From NCBI GenBank assembly GCA_963575745.1, contig CAUYUJ010000725.1, positions 138,501-202,500 of the forward strand: a DNA stretch of 64,000 nt. Reading direction: 5' to 3'. The notes beneath the pieces were generated by a model, which was not told where the DNA came from, made no database searches, and saw only the letters and a list, made by a program, of their open reading frames with translations. Position 1 is the first letter of the stretch; every line of letters starts with the position of its first letter. A program made the translations under genes and the position numbers. Below are positions 11,498-21,440 of this stretch, piece after piece. This DNA comes from Prorocentrum cordatum. Its lineage: Eukaryota > Sar > Dinophyceae > Prorocentrales > Prorocentraceae.

Positions 11498-11785
11498 TTA
11501 TCATATGCGCTCCTCCTCTTGCTTCTCCCTCTTTCCTTGTCCTGCTGCTGCTGCTTCTGTTGCCTCCTCCTTTTCCTCCTTCCACTTTTCTTCTCCTGTT
11601 GCTGCTCCTCCTCGGGGTCGCGCCGCCCCGCCACAACGGTCCATGCCGCAGCAGGCGCGGGGAGAAGGCATCAGAGGATGTATGCGTCAACTTTGGAAAA
11701 CGGGCGCTCCTCGTTCCTAGATGTAAGCGCGAGTGCTCGAATTGAATCGGGTGCTACATTCTTGGCGCTCTTGGGTGGTCGGGGT
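11498..11785. other. Pyrimidine-rich spacer
   Basis: CTC/CTG-rich DNA follows the purine tract. No gene is supported. Confidence 0.5.
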
Positions 11786-11852
11786 CCTCATCGATCTCTT
11801 CATCGATTCCTTTTCAAAACTTCCACTGGTTGGGGTTTTTCTCTGGTGTAAT
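11786..11852 (+). repeat. Dispersed repeat family A, 3' fragment
   Basis: CATCGATCTCTTCATCGATTCC through GGTTTTTCTCTGGTGTAATT matches the distal end of the inverted copy at 4343-4525 and the end of the copy at 20.9 kb. The GGGTTCC-rich part is absent. Confidence 0.75.
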
Positions 11853-13715
11853 TCGTGACTCTGGTTAAGGGAGCATTGCCCAATTGCCCATGGGGCCGGC
11901 CCATGAACCGTTCTCCTTTCAGCAGGTCTTCGCAGCGCACTCTTCTGCAGCGCGTAGCCTTGAAAATGCGACCATGAATTAGGAAGGGGTATCTCTTATT
12001 ATGCAGCTGGAACAAAAGCCAGCCTCTGACATGTTCGCCCCTGATTTTCATCTTATTCCAGCCGGGTCCAGCGTGGCAACAGGCATCCGCCTCGGGCGGC
12101 TTCCCGACCCGAGCGTCCTACAACTCAACGCGGGAAGCCCTCCTCGGGACTCCCTGTCCGGCGGAGGAGTCATATAGGGTTGGCCCTCAAACACATATAT
12201 CAATGCCGCGTGCTGATGGCGGCATCAAGATACCATTCCAAACAGCATTCCAACCAACATTACGAATTGCAGCTCAACAAATAAAATACGAGCCTGCCAG
12301 CGAGATAGGGCGCGGCAAGTGGGGCAAGCGATTGCGCGGGGGCAGGTATTCGAACAGTTGGGGCCGCGCGTGTCCGCAGCGTGGGTTGATGGCGACCCCA
12401 GGTATGGTCGGGGCTTCCGAGGGATGCTCGAGGGCAGGGCCCAGCCGGTTGGAAGCGAGGATGGGGGGGGAGGAGGTGGGCGGGGTTGGAGAGGTAAACA
12501 GAGGCGGTAGACGGAGATGACGAGCCTTGCGCCAGGCGTTTTGCTTGGCGCGCGGGTTCCTCGTGGAAGCCGTCGGCCGGTATGTTTTTCTGTGCAGAGC
12601 GGCGCGCACCGCCCACCAGAGCATCGTGTTTTTGGATTGGGTAACGGTCTAGACGCGCCCTCCCAAGTGGGCCAAATCAGCGCTAGACATCGAGGACATG
12701 TGACCTAAGCCGGGCCACTGGCCAGTCGGCTTCCCTGGAATGCCAGCGCAGGCACCAGCGTCCCCAAACAGAACCCCCGAAGGAGTTGACAACAATGGTT
12801 TGCCAAACAAGGAAACAAAGGCCGACCGACCCACGCCGCGCAAAGCGCTGCACAAGGCTCCACGAAAAGGGCCGCATAATGGTTTTCCCTGTGCGGGCAC
12901 GCACGCGGCGAAGGTCGAGTGACCTTATTGTGCCGCTTCTTGTTGAGCTTTTTGCGCATTTTGTTGCCATGCTTGGCCGCTCGACTTTTGCGGCGCAGCT
13001 GCTCGGCAATTTCGTGGACAAAGTGTTGTCGCCGCATGCGTGTCTCATTTTTGTGACGCAGTTTTGTGCCAGTTTTTGAGGACGACCCTTTGCCGCGCAA
13101 TTTTTGTATGTTGTGTGTTGGGGTGCGCGGCTGATGTTATTGTAGCAAGTTTGTGTGGCGCGCGACTGGCTGGTTGTAGCAAGTTTTTGTTGCGCAAGTT
13201 TTGTGCCGATTCCTTTGCGTGGCAACTTGCCCGTTGCCCGAGCGTCGACTTTCTCGAGAATGGGCACTTTGGGGCGCGACGCGCTTGCATGCGGGAGTAT
13301 GATCCAGCCCGTCGGCTGAGGCCACTGCGCGCAATGCTGTGCACTACTGCGCCTGAGTTAGCTGTATTGTATGCCGTTGCGGCGTGTTGGGCAATGGTGC
13401 TGTGCGCTGTTGTTGCATCGCAGTCTCAATGTTGGGCTGCGCCGCGCGCTGCCCTGGCACGCCATGTTGTGGGCAAGGCAGCGAAGCGCCTTGCGTCCCA
13501 ACGATCACAGCAGCAGGCTTTGCGCGCGGCATGGATGGAGTATTTGGTGGATTTGTTCCACGCCGTTCGCGCCTTTGTCGAAGTTTACGCTTTAGTTGTG
13601 GCATTATTCTTGGGGAAATTCGAACACGTCTGCCTCAGCGAGGGGTGGCGGACGAGGAGGATGAGAAGGAGAAGGTGGCGGATGAACCACAGGATGAGCA
13701 GGAGGACAAGGACAG
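11853..13715. other. No supported gene; degenerate GCAAGTTT repeat
   Basis: The only visible structure is a degenerate repeat around 13130-13235 with units such as TTGTAGCAAGTTT and GCGCAAGTTTTG. Open frames on both strands lack recognisable domains. Confidence 0.45.
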
Positions 13716-13812
13716 GTTCGGTTCGGTTCGGTTAGGTTTCGAAGTGGGTCCGGTTCGGTTCGGTTCGGCGTCGAAATTTTCCGGTTCCGTTCGGTTCGGT
13801 TCGATTCGTCGT
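13716..13812 (+). repeat. GGTTC pentamer array, left of LINE
   Basis: Degenerate tandem GGTTC units with interruptions (GGTTAGGTTTCGAAGTG). The same pentamer in the same orientation lies on the other side of the LINE at 19877-20062. A purine-rich tract precedes it. Confidence 0.9.
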
Positions 13813-13884
13813 TGTCAGCGGTGCCGTCCGGTTCGGCCCAGTTCGCCATGCGTTTCGCTCCGGTTCCGCAAGGTTCGCTGGAGG

Positions 13885-14195
13885 CTGCCCAGGGGGGGGT
13901 CCGGCGAGGGGGTGCCAAGGGGGTTGTGCTGGGGGTTGGTGCCAGGGGGGTGCTGGGGAGGGGTGCCGGGAGGGGGGGGGTGACGGTGCCGGGGGGGGGG
14001 GGGGGGCTGGGGAGGGGTCTCGGGGGGGGGGTGGTTGTCGGGAGGGGGTGCCGCGCGGGGGGGTGCCGGGAGGGTGGCCGGGAGGGCTTGCCGGGGGTTG
14101 GGTGGCCGGGGGGGGCCGGGGAGGAGGTGCCGGGGGAGGGGGGTGCCAGGGGTATGTGCCGGGGGGGGTGCGGGGGGGGGGGCGGGCCAAGGTTT
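13885..14195 (+). repeat. G-rich minisatellite upstream of LINE frame
   Basis: About 310 bp built from degenerate GGGGGGTGCCGGG units with many G runs, ending some 180 bp before the LINE start codon. It could form quadruplexes. Whether it belongs to the element's 5' end is unknown. Confidence 0.9.
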
Positions 14196-14378
14196 TCTTG
14201 CTCTGCCTCCCTGCCCTCCTCCTCCCCCTCCTCCTCCTCCTCCACCTCCAGCCCCTTTCTGTGTCGAGCCGCGATTCAGTGGGCCCATGCAGGGGGTCCC
14301 CGCCTTGAACATCTCAGCGACACTTTCTAGTTCAGGAGGGGCCCTGCACCGCCCTATCGAACTCCCCAGGGTACTCTC

Positions 14379-17300
14379 ATGCGCTGCAAGTTTTTTGGGT
14401 TCAATGTGCGCAGCCTGATCCAGCCGAGGAGGCTGGACGAGATCGCGCTGCTGGCAAGGGGCTTCCCTTTCCACTTCCTGCTGGGCACCCGCCTGCGGGC
14501 GGTGCCGACGGAGGCGGTGCGACGGCAGACGCAGATCGGAGACCACGACTACTACCACTTCGGGTACGGCAGGGGGCCCTTCACCAACAGAGCGGCAGGT
14601 GTCACCATCGGAGTACGACGTCGAGATCTAGGACTGCGCGTGCACCGCGTGCTCCCTGGACCTGCCGCCGCGCTGGGCCGTGCTGGGATGGTGCGCGTGG
14701 TCACTGGTTCGCTCGATGTCACAGCCATCGCGCTCTACTTCCCGCCGCCTGGCCCGCGCTCGGGGGCGGCCACATGGAGGCGCACGGTCGACGTGCTACT
14801 CGAGTGGCTGAACGGACTGCTGGACACTACCCCCGAGCGCCCCACCCCCATCATCTTCACGGACCTGAATGACTCGTTCGCGGTGGATGAGACCAGTTGC
14901 TCTTTCAGTTGCATCGGGCCCTACGTGCAGTCTCGCATGGGCTACGCCGCTCGAGGGCTCCGTGAAGTGCTGCACCGACACCATTTTGCTTGCGCAACCA
15001 CCTTTTACAAGATTGCTCCCACGTACAATGGCGAGAAGTCGTCTACCTGGATTGACCACTACGCCCTGCCCGCTGGAGCCCTGCCGCGTGTGTCAAAGTT
15101 GATCACCATGACTAAGGCGGCCAGGCAGCTCCAGCTCTACCCCTCCAAGGGGATTCTGCGTGACCGCTCTCCCGTGCTCCTGGAGGCGGACCTGGGCGTC
15201 CCGAGCCTGCGGTCTTCGCAGATTTTGGCTTCCTGGAACTTCGACGCCATCGAGACCGCGCTGCAGACGCCAGGCCTGCGGGAGGGGTTCTTGGAAGAAG
15301 CATACCTGGCCCTGCAGCGCGCGGCGCCCTCGTACCTGGGGTACTTCGAGAGCAACATGATCGACGCAGGCTACGCTTCTTTCTTGGACGCGCTGGCGCC
15401 GATTGCCAAGAAGCACTTCGGCAGGGCCAGGCGGACCCCAGGCGCGGAGCTGGCACAGCACCGTCTTCAGGTACGACGCCTCCTCCGTGGACGTGCTGTT
15501 CTGCGCGCCATGGGCCTCCCCCACTGCCACTACGATTTTCAGATTCGCGACCTCACGAATCGCATCAGGTGGGAGGTCCGAAGATGGACGCGATCGTTGC
15601 GTAGGACTTGGACTGAAGGCATACATGAGGCCTGGCGCAAGCGTGATCTCGCCAGCGTGCAATACTTCTCTCGTAGACTGGCGGGCACTGGACTGGGACC
15701 CAAACGAAGGAGCTACGCGGCGGTGCGCAGGCACGTTGCATCGGCTGATGAGCTCGCGGGCGCCCTGGGCCTTCCTGGTTCCGAGGGAGGTCTCTCCGCG
15801 GTCCCAGTCCAGTTAGACATTTGTTTACTGGCGCGGGCCTCATTGGCTCCTCAAGGGATGGGTGAGCGGGACTCGGCGGGGGAGTTGGGGGCTAGAGACC
15901 TTCGTAGAGCATCGTGGGTGCTCCGCAAGGCTTCGCGCAGACGTTCCGTCCCTGCCTGGTCCCTCCCTGGCGAGATTTGGCTCATGTTTCTCCTGCCTAA
16001 GTATTATAGCAAGCCACGTATTTCTCCCTTCGGAGTTGGCGGAAAGCCTGAGCCCCCTGAGGTAGAGGCCATCAAGATTGGTTTGGGAAGTCTGGCCACG
16101 TGCTGGCGGGTGGTGGGGAGGTTTCCTACGTGTGCGGGGTTTTCTCTCGGTTGGCAGACTCCCAAACCTGACGGCGGCACTCGGTTTCTGCACGGCCTCT
16201 GCCCCTTCTTTCGAGCCATTGCCAGGGGCATCTATAGGACGGTCCCACACGCTGCGCCTGCGGAGTACGACCACGGATGCATTCCTCGACGCAGGCGAGA
16301 GAATGCCATTTTGGGCACGCAGATCTTGGCGGATCGCTTGCGTAGCGCACGCGTGTGGCACATCGCTGTTTTCGATGACATGAAGAATGCTTTCGGTTGT
16401 TGCGAGCACAAGCGCATGAATCAAGGACTTTTAGAGTATTTGCCAGCAGGGGATGTTGCCCTGCTCAGCTACAGGCGCACCACGCACCTACTTTACCTCG
16501 AGGGCGTTGATCGCCCCACCACCCTTCACCTCCAAAGCGGGGCTTTGATGGGGGACCCCAGTGCGCCCGACGAATTTCGAGTTGATTTTGCCCGCCCCCT
16601 CCAGGAGTGGCTCGCCCAGTTTCAGGACCCTGCTTTGTGCGTGTCGTGCCCCGTGTTCGGGCGCGAGGTCTATGCGGGCCTGTTCAAATACGTGGGCGAC
16701 CTGGCGTATTTTTTGCTACTCCAGGAGGGGGCACTTTCCGAGGCTGTCGCCACAGCGCGCGAAGCCCAGGCTAAGCTCGGCAATGCCCTGGCTGCGTACG
16801 GGCACAAGCAAAACACGTCGAAACAAGTTTTGGTCCCCCGCCTTTGTGGTTACAAGGCCACTCGCCAGTTTTACGCTGCGGAGGCCGGGGGGGCCCGAGT
16901 GGCCCCGCACACCAGGTACTTGGGACCTCAGTTTTTGCCCTCTGGCGCCTTCTCCCACCAGCTTGCACTGAGTAAAGTAGCGGCCAACAGGGGGTGGATG
17001 TCTTTTAAGTATTTGTGGACCTCGGGGGCCCCTTTTAAGGTGAAGAGGCTAGTATTCATATCTGTGGTGCAAGGTGCGCTGTTGTCTGGACTTACGCCGT
17101 GTCTCCTCACGAGCTCCCAAGAGGCCCAGCTGGACATCGCGCTCTTGGGTAAGATCCGATGTATTGCTGCGGGGGCTTTGTGTGACCGTTCTGGAGATCA
17201 TCCCATTATTAAGGACTCTCGGGAGGTCTGGAAATGGATGAATATTGTTCCGTCTGGGGTCGAGTTGTTAGTTCAGAGACTTCGATGGTACCAGGCCATG

Positions 17301-18869
17301 GTTAGATGGCCCGAAGAACATTCCCAGGTCATCAGCCTCCTCTTCGGTCGCGTCGGCTTCGAGAATGCCCCCACCCTGTCCGAGGGCCGCCTCACCGTTC
17401 ACGCCAACCCGTTCGCCGTTCGTTTCGTGACTGACGTTTACAGGCTCGAGTTTCTAACAGACTATGAAGACTGGCGCTCCGTCTGGGGCGAGGACATCCA
17501 TGCGCTCTTCCATGACGACTACATATCGCATCAGTTTCTGGCGGCTGATGTTTCTGCTTTGCGCAAGATCTGGCAGAGCGGTAAGACTGAGCTGGGCACT
17601 ATCGATTTCGGACCCTGCCTCTCCGCCTCGCAGGATGGAATTGAGGAATTCTTGGGTCCCTCTGGCTGCGTGCACGTATGCAGATGCACTACGGATGATG
17701 GAGACGTGTGTGGCGCCCGCTTCTTCACCCATGCTGCCCTCGTCGCGCGCCAGACTCACGCCCAGGGCGGCTCTCATGGCAACTTCTCCTACTATGCCAG
17801 ATGTGTCGTCACGAACCAGTGTCCAGCGTGTCGCACTTCCCTTGCTTCCCAGAAGACCGCGAAGGCTCACCTCTGTCGGGCATTTCGTCGGGGAGTTTGT
17901 GATGTTCACAGCGCGCATGCACTACATCCAGTGGTCGTCCCCAGGCTTGTTTGTCCTGTGTGCGCCACGTCTTCGTATTCCGATTTGGCTCAGCTCCAGG
18001 ATCACATTTGCGAGCGGCACTTGCCTTTCATACCTGAGAGACGGGCTGGCGATGGCGACCCCCAAGCCCAAGTGGATGCTGGAGAAGCGGCCGCCAGGGG
18101 CAGAGGCCGAGGGCGCTCCCGCGCTGGCCAAGGCCAAGGGCGGCGGCCCCCCGCAGAAGGACAAGGGCGGCAAGAGCTCCGCTCCCACCCCAGGCTCCGC
18201 CTCCGACGCGGCCGCAGCCAGCGGGCCCAACAGCAAGCAGCAGCGCAATCGGCACCTCGGGCAGATCAAGGACATGGGGTTCACCAAGAAGCAGGCCAAC
18301 TTCATCAACGTGATGGTGAAGCAGACGCTCATGACGACCCAGTTGGTGCGCGAGCTGTGGGCCGCAGAAGTGGACACGTACTTCCTGACCGCCGACCTGC
18401 CGGAGATCGAGGCCGCGCAGGAAGCAGGGGCGACGTATTCACACGAAGTCCGAGCCCGAGGCAAAGGCCACCAGCTCGGTCCTCCTCACCTTCATATATT
18501 CAATGGGTTCGTGACCAAGTTGCTAGAGCGTGGGCCCGCGCTGGGGCAGAGGACACACGCGATGCTCAAAGATTGGCACGGCAGAGTGTGGTGCGAGCTG
18601 CAGCCTCACGACCTGTACGACATGGTACGGCTGTTCCGAGTCACGAAGTGCTACGACCAGAACAAGAGGAAGCTCCACCTGATGATGAGGGATGTGGCAC
18701 AGCCGAGCGCACCGCCCGAATCAGACGAGCAGCAGCTGCCTTCGCCCTTGACAGTCCGCGGCCTGCTCCAGAAGGCACTCGAGGAGATCGGCGGGCGCAG
18801 GGCGCTGGGCGCGGCGCCACCAGGCGCAATGGAGGAGATACTACAGAACGCAGTAGACGCAAAAGATAG
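14379..18869 (+). CDS. Endonuclease-reverse transcriptase polyprotein
   Basis: The frame opens at an ATG. Residues 1-260 look like an APE-type endonuclease/exonuclease/phosphatase domain: FNVRSL at the start, LLGTRLRA, AGVTIGV, a D-L-N-D segment in IIFTDLNDSF and STWIDHYALP before the linker. The reverse transcriptase lies at about residues 590-900: TPKPDGGTR, motif A FDDMKNAF near 664, motif B GALMGDPSAPDEF near 724, and motif C at 769-774. Motif C reads FKYVGD instead of the usual Y/F-x-D-D, so a catalytic aspartate has become glycine. The C-terminal part (about 1095-1220) carries several Cys/His clusters like zinc fingers (CPACRTS, CPVCATS...H..ICERH). Homology seems to end near nucleotide 18050. 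The last ~270 codons are the out-of-frame shadow of the next ORF. It would copy element RNA at nicked DNA if active. Confidence 0.8.
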   Translation: MRCKFFGFNVRSLIQPRRLDEIALLARGFPFHFLLGTRLRAVPTEAVRRQTQIGDHDYYHFGYGRGPFTNRAAGVTIGVRRRDLGLRVHRVLPGPAAALGRAGMVRVVTGSLDVTAIALYFPPPGPRSGAATWRRTVDVLLEWLNGLLDTTPERPTPIIFTDLNDSFAVDETSCSFSCIGPYVQSRMGYAARGLREVLHRHHFACATTFYKIAPTYNGEKSSTWIDHYALPAGALPRVSKLITMTKAARQLQLYPSKGILRDRSPVLLEADLGVPSLRSSQILASWNFDAIETALQTPGLREGFLEEAYLALQRAAPSYLGYFESNMIDAGYASFLDALAPIAKKHFGRARRTPGAELAQHRLQVRRLLRGRAVLRAMGLPHCHYDFQIRDLTNRIRWEVRRWTRSLRRTWTEGIHEAWRKRDLASVQYFSRRLAGTGLGPKRRSYAAVRRHVASADELAGALGLPGSEGGLSAVPVQLDICLLARASLAPQGMGERDSAGELGARDLRRASWVLRKASRRRSVPAWSLPGEIWLMFLLPKYYSKPRISPFGVGGKPEPPEVEAIKIGLGSLATCWRVVGRFPTCAGFSLGWQTPKPDGGTRFLHGLCPFFRAIARGIYRTVPHAAPAEYDHGCIPRRRRENAILGTQILADRLRSARVWHIAVFDDMKNAFGCCEHKRMNQGLLEYLPAGDVALLSYRRTTHLLYLEGVDRPTTLHLQSGALMGDPSAPDEFRVDFARPLQEWLAQFQDPALCVSCPVFGREVYAGLFKYVGDLAYFLLLQEGALSEAVATAREAQAKLGNALAAYGHKQNTSKQVLVPRLCGYKATRQFYAAEAGGARVAPHTRYLGPQFLPSGAFSHQLALSKVAANRGWMSFKYLWTSGAPFKVKRLVFISVVQGALLSGLTPCLLTSSQEAQLDIALLGKIRCIAAGALCDRSGDHPIIKDSREVWKWMNIVPSGVELLVQRLRWYQAMVRWPEEHSQVISLLFGRVGFENAPTLSEGRLTVHANPFAVRFVTDVYRLEFLTDYEDWRSVWGEDIHALFHDDYISHQFLAADVSALRKIWQSGKTELGTIDFGPCLSASQDGIEEFLGPSGCVHVCRCTTDDGDVCGARFFTHAALVARQTHAQGGSHGNFSYYARCVVTNQCPACRTSLASQKTAKAHLCRAFRRGVCDVHSAHALHPVVVPRLVCPVCATSSYSDLAQLQDHICERHLPFIPERRAGDGDPQAQVDAGEAAARGRGRGRSRAGQGQGRRPPAEGQGRQELRSHPRLRLRRGRSQRAQQQAAAQSAPRADQGHGVHQEAGQLHQRDGEADAHDDPVGARAVGRRSGHVLPDRRPAGDRGRAGSRGDVFTRSPSPRQRPPARSSSPSYIQWVRDQVARAWARAGAEDTRDAQRLARQSVVRAAASRPVRHGTAVPSHEVLRPEQEEAPPDDEGCGTAERTARIRRAAAAFALDSPRPAPEGTRGDRRAQGAGRGATRRNGGDTTERSRRKR

Positions 18870-18876
18870 CAGGTGA
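18052..18876 (+). CDS. Overlapping retrotransposon-associated ORF, 274 residues
   Basis: An ATG at 18052 starts MATPKPKWMLEKRPPG, followed by a Lys/Gly/Ala-rich segment (residues 20-65) and a conserved-looking core (RNRHLGQIKDMGFTKKQANF, VKQTLMTTQLVRELW, FNGFVTKLLERG, WHGRVWCELQPHDLYDMV). The stop is at 18874-18876. I recall similar MGFTKKQA proteins accompanying dinoflagellate reverse transcriptases, usually upstream of them. Here the ORF follows the polymerase in another frame. It could be a second cistron, the ORF1 of a tandem downstream copy that lost its polymerase, or a host gene. Its role, perhaps RNA binding through the basic N-terminus, is inferred only. Confidence 0.65.
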   Translation: MATPKPKWMLEKRPPGAEAEGAPALAKAKGGGPPQKDKGGKSSAPTPGSASDAAAASGPNSKQQRNRHLGQIKDMGFTKKQANFINVMVKQTLMTTQLVRELWAAEVDTYFLTADLPEIEAAQEAGATYSHEVRARGKGHQLGPPHLHIFNGFVTKLLERGPALGQRTHAMLKDWHGRVWCELQPHDLYDMVRLFRVTKCYDQNKRKLHLMMRDVAQPSAPPESDEQQLPSPLTVRGLLQKALEEIGGRRALGAAPPGAMEEILQNAVDAKDSR

Positions 18877-19370
18877 GCATGCGTAGGGTGCGTGCATTCA
18901 TATATGCAGCGCGGGGCAGGCTCATCTTCAATTTCGGCCTCCTCCCCAATGCGCTGCACTACGTATCGGACGGTGACCGCGTGAAGTGATCATCTAATGA
19001 CGGATCGTTGTCGCCTCCCACCTGTTTCACGCTACCGCGAGGTCCGCCCCCCCCCTGTTGGCCCATTCTTTTTGGCTAACGCCTTAGTTGTCCTTGCTCC
19101 CTGGGGTCTGTTCGTGCCCTACGCGTCGGTGCGCGTGACCCTGGGGCCCAGCCTACAGGCCCGTCGGGGCCCGCTGGGCCCCTTCTGAACCTCATGACTT
19201 TTTTAGTCGTCCGACGGGTGCACTCTCGTACATATTACACGCCTGTGTGTTTCACTTGCAAACCCACGAGTTTTACACGCATTACATACACGAGCTTGCC
19301 GCACGCTGTTCAGTCCGCCTCGGCACAGCAGGGACAGGGAGAGATGCGGGCCCAGAGTCGTCTTTCATTC
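18877..19370. other. LINE 3' flank, no gene seen
   Basis: No coding signature and no poly(A) tail. Contains GGGCCC-rich imperfect inverted repeats near 19140-19182. Confidence 0.5.
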
Positions 19371-19376
19371 ATTCAC

Positions 19377-19435
19377 TCCTCCTCCTCCTCCTCCTCCTTC
19401 TCCTCCTTGCCTCCTCTTCCTACTCCTCCTCCTCC

Positions 19436-19466
<31 letters not shown>

Positions 19467-19850
19467 CATCATCATCATCATCATCATCCTCATCCTCATC
19501 CTCATCCTCATCCTCATCATCCTCATTATCCTCCTCCTCATTCCCTCCTCCTTCTCCTCCTTCTCCTCCTCCTCCTGCTCCTCACTGCCCTCCTCTTCCT
19601 CCTCCTCCTCCCTGCCCTCCTTCTCACCGCCCTCCTTCCTCCTTCACCTCCTCCTCCTCCTCCTCCTTTTCCTCCTCCTCCTCCTCCTCATCATCATCAT
19701 CATCCTCAGTATCCTCCTCCTCATTCCCTCGTCCTTCTCATCCTATCCTCCTCCTCCTCCCTCTCCTCACTGCCCTCCTCTTCCTCCTCCTCCCTGCCCT
19801 CCTCCTCACTACCCTCCTTCCTCCTTCACCTCCTCCTCCTCCTTCACGTC
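19377..19850. repeat. Compound CTC/ATC microsatellite
   Basis: About 470 bp of CTC, ATC and CTT trinucleotides. The Ser-, Leu- and Pro-rich open frames across it are products of the repeat. Confidence 0.95.
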
Positions 19851-19876
19851 GCCAGATTCAAGGCCCCAGAGACGTC

Positions 19877-20062
19877 CAGTTCGGTGCGGTTCCGTCAGGT
19901 TCGGCCCGGTTCAGTTCGAAATCGAATTTGGTTCGGTTCGGTTCGGTTCGAAATTGAGTGTCGTTCGGTTCCGGTTCGTTTCGGTTCCTGTTGACAAAAT
20001 ATGCGGTTCATATTGGTTCGGTTCGGCCCGGTTCGGTTCGGCCGGGTCGGTTCGGTTCCTGA
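19877..20062 (+). repeat. GGTTC pentamer array, right of LINE
   Basis: Degenerate GGTTC/GGTTTC units in the same orientation as those at 13.7 kb, with short unique interruptions such as TCGAAATCGAATTT. A purine-rich tract follows (20080-20195). Confidence 0.9.
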
Positions 20063-20195
20063 GCCTTCTTGCAAAGATGACGATGAGTGAGGAGAACGAG
20101 AAGGAACAGTATCAGCAGGAGCAGGAGTGGGAGGAACGGGAGGAGCAGGAGGACCAGTGGAAGGCGGAGGAGGGGAAAGGAGCGGGGCGACAACG

Positions 20196-20714
20196 ACGTT
20201 GAAGGATTCAGTTTCAGAATTCTGGTCCGCGTTGGGACGATAGTGCTATTTCGAATGACGAATGCTAAGAGATGGTGTTCGGGAGAAAACGGGCCACGCT
20301 CGGACAGGATCTGGGGAGGGAGCGTTCGAATTTGTTTGACGCGTGGACACCCAGAGGTCTGGACCGTTCTTCTAGGGCAAGTTTTTTGTCCCGAATCGGT
20401 GTTGACGGTCTCGCGGCCCGCTGAGGGCCCCCTGAGGCAGAAAACAGCCCAAAACTTACCGCTCTAGTTTTTTGTCAAAGCCTCGGATCTCTGCTCTGGG
20501 ATTGCGCAGATGCAGAGGAAGAGGGAGGGGAGGAGTGGGGAGGGGCTCGCCTCGTTGCGCCTCCTCCCCTGTCGCCAGCCGTTTTCTGGCCGCGGCGGCC
20601 GCGCCATCCGCGCCCGGCGCGCGGGGGGGGCCCCCCTCTTTCCCCCCCAATCGGGGAGTGCCAGATGGGGATCACCCTGGGGTGGTGTCTGGTTCCCCAA
20701 GCAGTGCTTGCACT
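20196..20714. other. No supported gene
   Basis: Mixed and GC-rich sequence with a G/C homopolymer patch near 20620-20650. Nothing recognisable. Confidence 0.5.
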
Positions 20715-20930
20715 GCAGGGGCCGGGTCCTGGCGGACATTGAAAGTTTTGGCGGAAGTGTCCCGCCGATTTTGGTTGCCGGCTGGGTTCCCGGGTTCCTG
20801 GTTCCGGGTTCCCGGGTTCCTGGTTATTGGTTCTGGGCCGATTTCGGTGTGTTCCGGGTTCCCGGGTTCACGGGCGATCTCCTTATCGATCAAGCCATCC
20901 TCTGATGAGGGTTTTTCTCTGGTGTAATTC
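20715..20930 (+). repeat. Dispersed repeat family A, longest copy
   Basis: This copy joins the two parts seen separately elsewhere: the GTCCTGGCGG and CCCGCCGATTTTGG head (as at 4640), the GGGTTCCCGGGTTCC core and the TTTTTCTCTGGTGTAATTC end (as at 11,830). A degenerate tandem unit (CCCCTGAAGGT then AGCTCGA) follows at 20931-21055. Confidence 0.8.
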
Positions 20931-21055
20931 CCCCTGAAGGTCGAGGTCACATAATTAAAGCTCGAACCCGAGCGGGCAGTGCCAAGTGGGTTCGCCTTAG
21001 GGAGGTGTCCAGTCCCCCCTGAAGGTGGCGGTCATAGGATCAGAGCTCGAGGAGA

Positions 21056-21440
21056 TTCCTTGGGGCCGCGTGGGGTCGTTTCGGGGGGCTCCGGGGTGAC
21101 CGTGGGAGCGCTCTTTCTTCGAGGGAGTGGCGCTTCCTCGAGGAAGTGGCGACCCCGCTCTGCATTTGGTCATCAGGGTGGGGGGGGGGCGCCGCCCCAG
21201 CCGGGAGCGTCAAATCTACCACCGTCGCGAGCAACCCACTGCCGCGCGACGTCGACGCCAATCGGCGCACGCCGCCCGCCGCAAAGACTGGACCCTCCCC
21301 AGCCCACGGGTGCGGACAGGTTCCTGTCGACCCCCGTCGGGAGGTGACCCCTCCATTCTTCTTGCCAAACGCCGAGTAGCGATTGGCATCTCCCAGTCCC
21401 CCTCCCCCCCTCTCCTCGTTCTCCGCGGCAGGGCTGCAGG
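21056..21440. other. No supported gene upstream of carrier-like exon
   Basis: GC-rich spacer with a G9-10 run near 21180. It ends with CTGCAG immediately before the carrier-like ATG, which could be a splice acceptor. Confidence 0.45.

Larger units (their letters stand above)
14379..18876 (+). mobile_element. LINE-like non-LTR retrotransposon, probably inactive
   Basis: The element comprises an endonuclease/reverse transcriptase frame and an overlapping downstream ORF. No long terminal repeats or poly(A) tail are seen. The true ends are undefined: GGTTC arrays lie at 13.7-13.8 and 19.9-20.1 kb and could be insertion target or element sequence. Mutation of the reverse transcriptase active site suggests it cannot move by itself. 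Confidence 0.75.

Noticed and set aside
13815-14558. Proline-rich minus-strand ORF of 247 codons upstream of the LINE
   Set aside because: It lies over the G-rich minisatellite; proline and glycine runs come from the repeat and there is no domain.
17464-18051. N-terminal extension of the 18052-18876 ORF
   Set aside because: Upstream of the ATG at 18052 this frame is the shadow of the zinc-finger region of the polymerase.
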